NCBI GenBank assembly: GCA_013696235.1
Contig: JACCYY010000175.1
Location: 1 to 6,868, forward strand
Length of the DNA: 6,868 bases
Origin: Sporichthyaceae bacterium
GTDB lineage: Bacteria > Actinomycetota > Actinomycetes > JACCYY01
Reading direction: 5' to 3'
Shown: one piece after another, positions 6,115 to 6,868 of the stretch
How the letters are laid out: every line of letters starts with the position of its first letter
Position numbering within the stretch: the first letter of the stretch is position 1
The notes under the pieces: model-generated
Seen by the model: the letters and a program-made list of their open reading frames with translations, nothing else
The model's database searches: none
What the model was told of the DNA's origin: nothing
Program-made: the position numbers and the translations under genes

Positions 6115-6868
6115 CTCTCGCCGGTCCCGGACGATCCCCCGGGATCGCCGGCGCCGACGGGTTCGCCGAGCAGGTCTGCTCGTACGGCCGACAGCGCGCG
6201 CACCGCGGCGGCCCGGTCGGGCTCCCCCAGTGGCGAGCGCGAGAAGCGAGCCCGCCGGTAGAGCTCGGCGAGCTCCTGCAGCCGTACCGGCCCCACGGCG
6301 TGCCCGCCCAGGAGGCGCTGCACGAGATCGTCGGGGGCGTCGGTGTCCCGACGCGGTGTCCCGATCGTGGCCGCGGCCTCCTCGAGCCGCAACCAGGCGG
6401 TGATGATCGCGGCTCGGACGTCGTGGCCGTGCACCACGTCGACCAGTCCGGCCTGGACGGCGGCGGCCACCGGCATGTCCCGTCCGAGCAGGTCCACGTC
6501 GGGCAGCTGGGCCATGAGCAGGTCGAGCTCCTCCGGCTCCAGCACGCGCCGGCTCAGGAGGCCGGTGTTGCGGCCGGACAGCATCCGGATCGCCAGCACG
6601 ACGAGCGTGATCACGAGCACGACCGCGGTGGCGAGGATCAGACCGCCGACGAGGTAGCCGAGCCAACCGAGACCCTCGGGGTCCTGGTCGACCGGGGACG
6701 GCGAGCCTTGCGGTACGGGTGCCCCGCCGACCCCCTCGACAGGGCCGGGGACGAACGGCGACGTGGCCACCGGGTTCCCGGCCGCGGCGGCGAGCCCGAC
6801 GACGACCACCAGCCCGGCCGCGACGAACCCGGCGAGCCAGGTCGGCGGCAGGCGGCCGCCGGACGGCT
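6093..6868 (-). CDS. DUF4129 domain-containing membrane protein (5' end outside window)
   Basis: The frame is open to the right window edge, so the start codon is not seen; 257 complete residues are visible. A GTG at 6807-6809 is in frame, but the codons before it read PTWLAGFVAAGL and continue a hydrophobic helix (visible residues about 10-29), so the true start lies further upstream. A Pro/Gly-rich linker (about 30-64) follows, probably extracytoplasmic, then a second long helix (about 66-96, LGWLGYLVGGLILATAVVLV onward). The C-terminal cytoplasmic part carries the DUF4129 pattern: AWLRLEEAAATIG (157-169), then LYRRARFSRSPL (202-213). DUF4129 proteins are frequent partners of MoxR-DUF58 pairs. 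Some relatives carry a transglutaminase domain, but none is visible in this part. The last 22 bases overlap the next gene. Confidence 0.85.
   Translation of the reverse strand, partial: PSGGRLPPTWLAGFVAAGLVVVVGLAAAAGNPVATSPFVPGPVEGVGGAPVPQGSPSPVDQDPEGLGWLGYLVGGLILATAVVLVITLVVLAIRMLSGRNTGLLSRRVLEPEELDLLMAQLPDVDLLGRDMPVAAAVQAGLVDVVHGHDVRAAIITAWLRLEEAAATIGTPRRDTDAPDDLVQRLLGGHAVGPVRLQELAELYRRARFSRSPLGEPDRAAAVRALSAVRADLLGEPVGAGDPGGSSGTGERWPTRWN

Noticed and set aside
6807..6809. GTG as the start of the DUF4129 protein
   Set aside because: The codons upstream continue a hydrophobic helix to the window edge, so the start is probably outside the window.

Overview
The window is GC-rich DNA, roughly 70% G+C by eye. 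Codon use is strongly GC-biased, many junctions have GTG or overlapping ATGA starts, and the gene families are typical of actinobacteria: a Bax inhibitor-1/YccA-type membrane protein, an NDH-2 dehydrogenase and a DUF4129/MoxR/DUF58 cluster. A high-GC actinobacterium, perhaps from the Nocardioides/Propionibacteriales neighbourhood, is the best guess. The lineage is inferred from protein style, not from a marker gene.

Layout, left to right. Positions 1-24 hold a perfect hairpin that probably terminates the Bax inhibitor-1 gene (63-848, minus strand). A 128-bp intergenic region (849-976) carries that gene's ribosome binding site and probable divergent promoters. A tRNA-Leu with anticodon UAA (977-1060) is the only plus-strand gene. 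The rest is one minus-strand gene train, read from the right edge leftwards: a DUF4129 membrane protein cut by the window edge (6093-6868), an unrecognised two-helix membrane protein (5389-6114), a MoxR AAA+ ATPase (4418-5392), a DUF58 protein (3088-4407), an unrecognised six-helix membrane protein (2445-3068) and a type II NADH dehydrogenase (1079-2410). No gene-free stretch exceeds 300 bases.

The first five genes of the train overlap or lie within about 20 bp of each other and look translationally coupled. MoxR with DUF58 and DUF4129 is a known recurring trio, thought to act as a chaperone-like or complex-assembly unit near the membrane; its substrate is not known here. The two unnamed membrane proteins flanking MoxR-DUF58 are candidate extra subunits. 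The dehydrogenase ends the train after a 34-bp gap. That gap holds a promoter-like sequence placed to give a leaderless transcript, so ndh may be expressed separately.

The most unusual points are: a 17-bp direct repeat with 23-bp period at the DUF58/membrane-protein junction, which creates an 8-codon mini-ORF chained by stop/start overlaps; a similar 5-codon chain at the MoxR/DUF58 junction; the putative leaderless ndh promoter; and the rare-codon tRNA-Leu(UAA), the bldA type, convergent with ndh only 18 bp away with no clear terminator between them. I see no CRISPR array, mobile element, phage gene or defence system.
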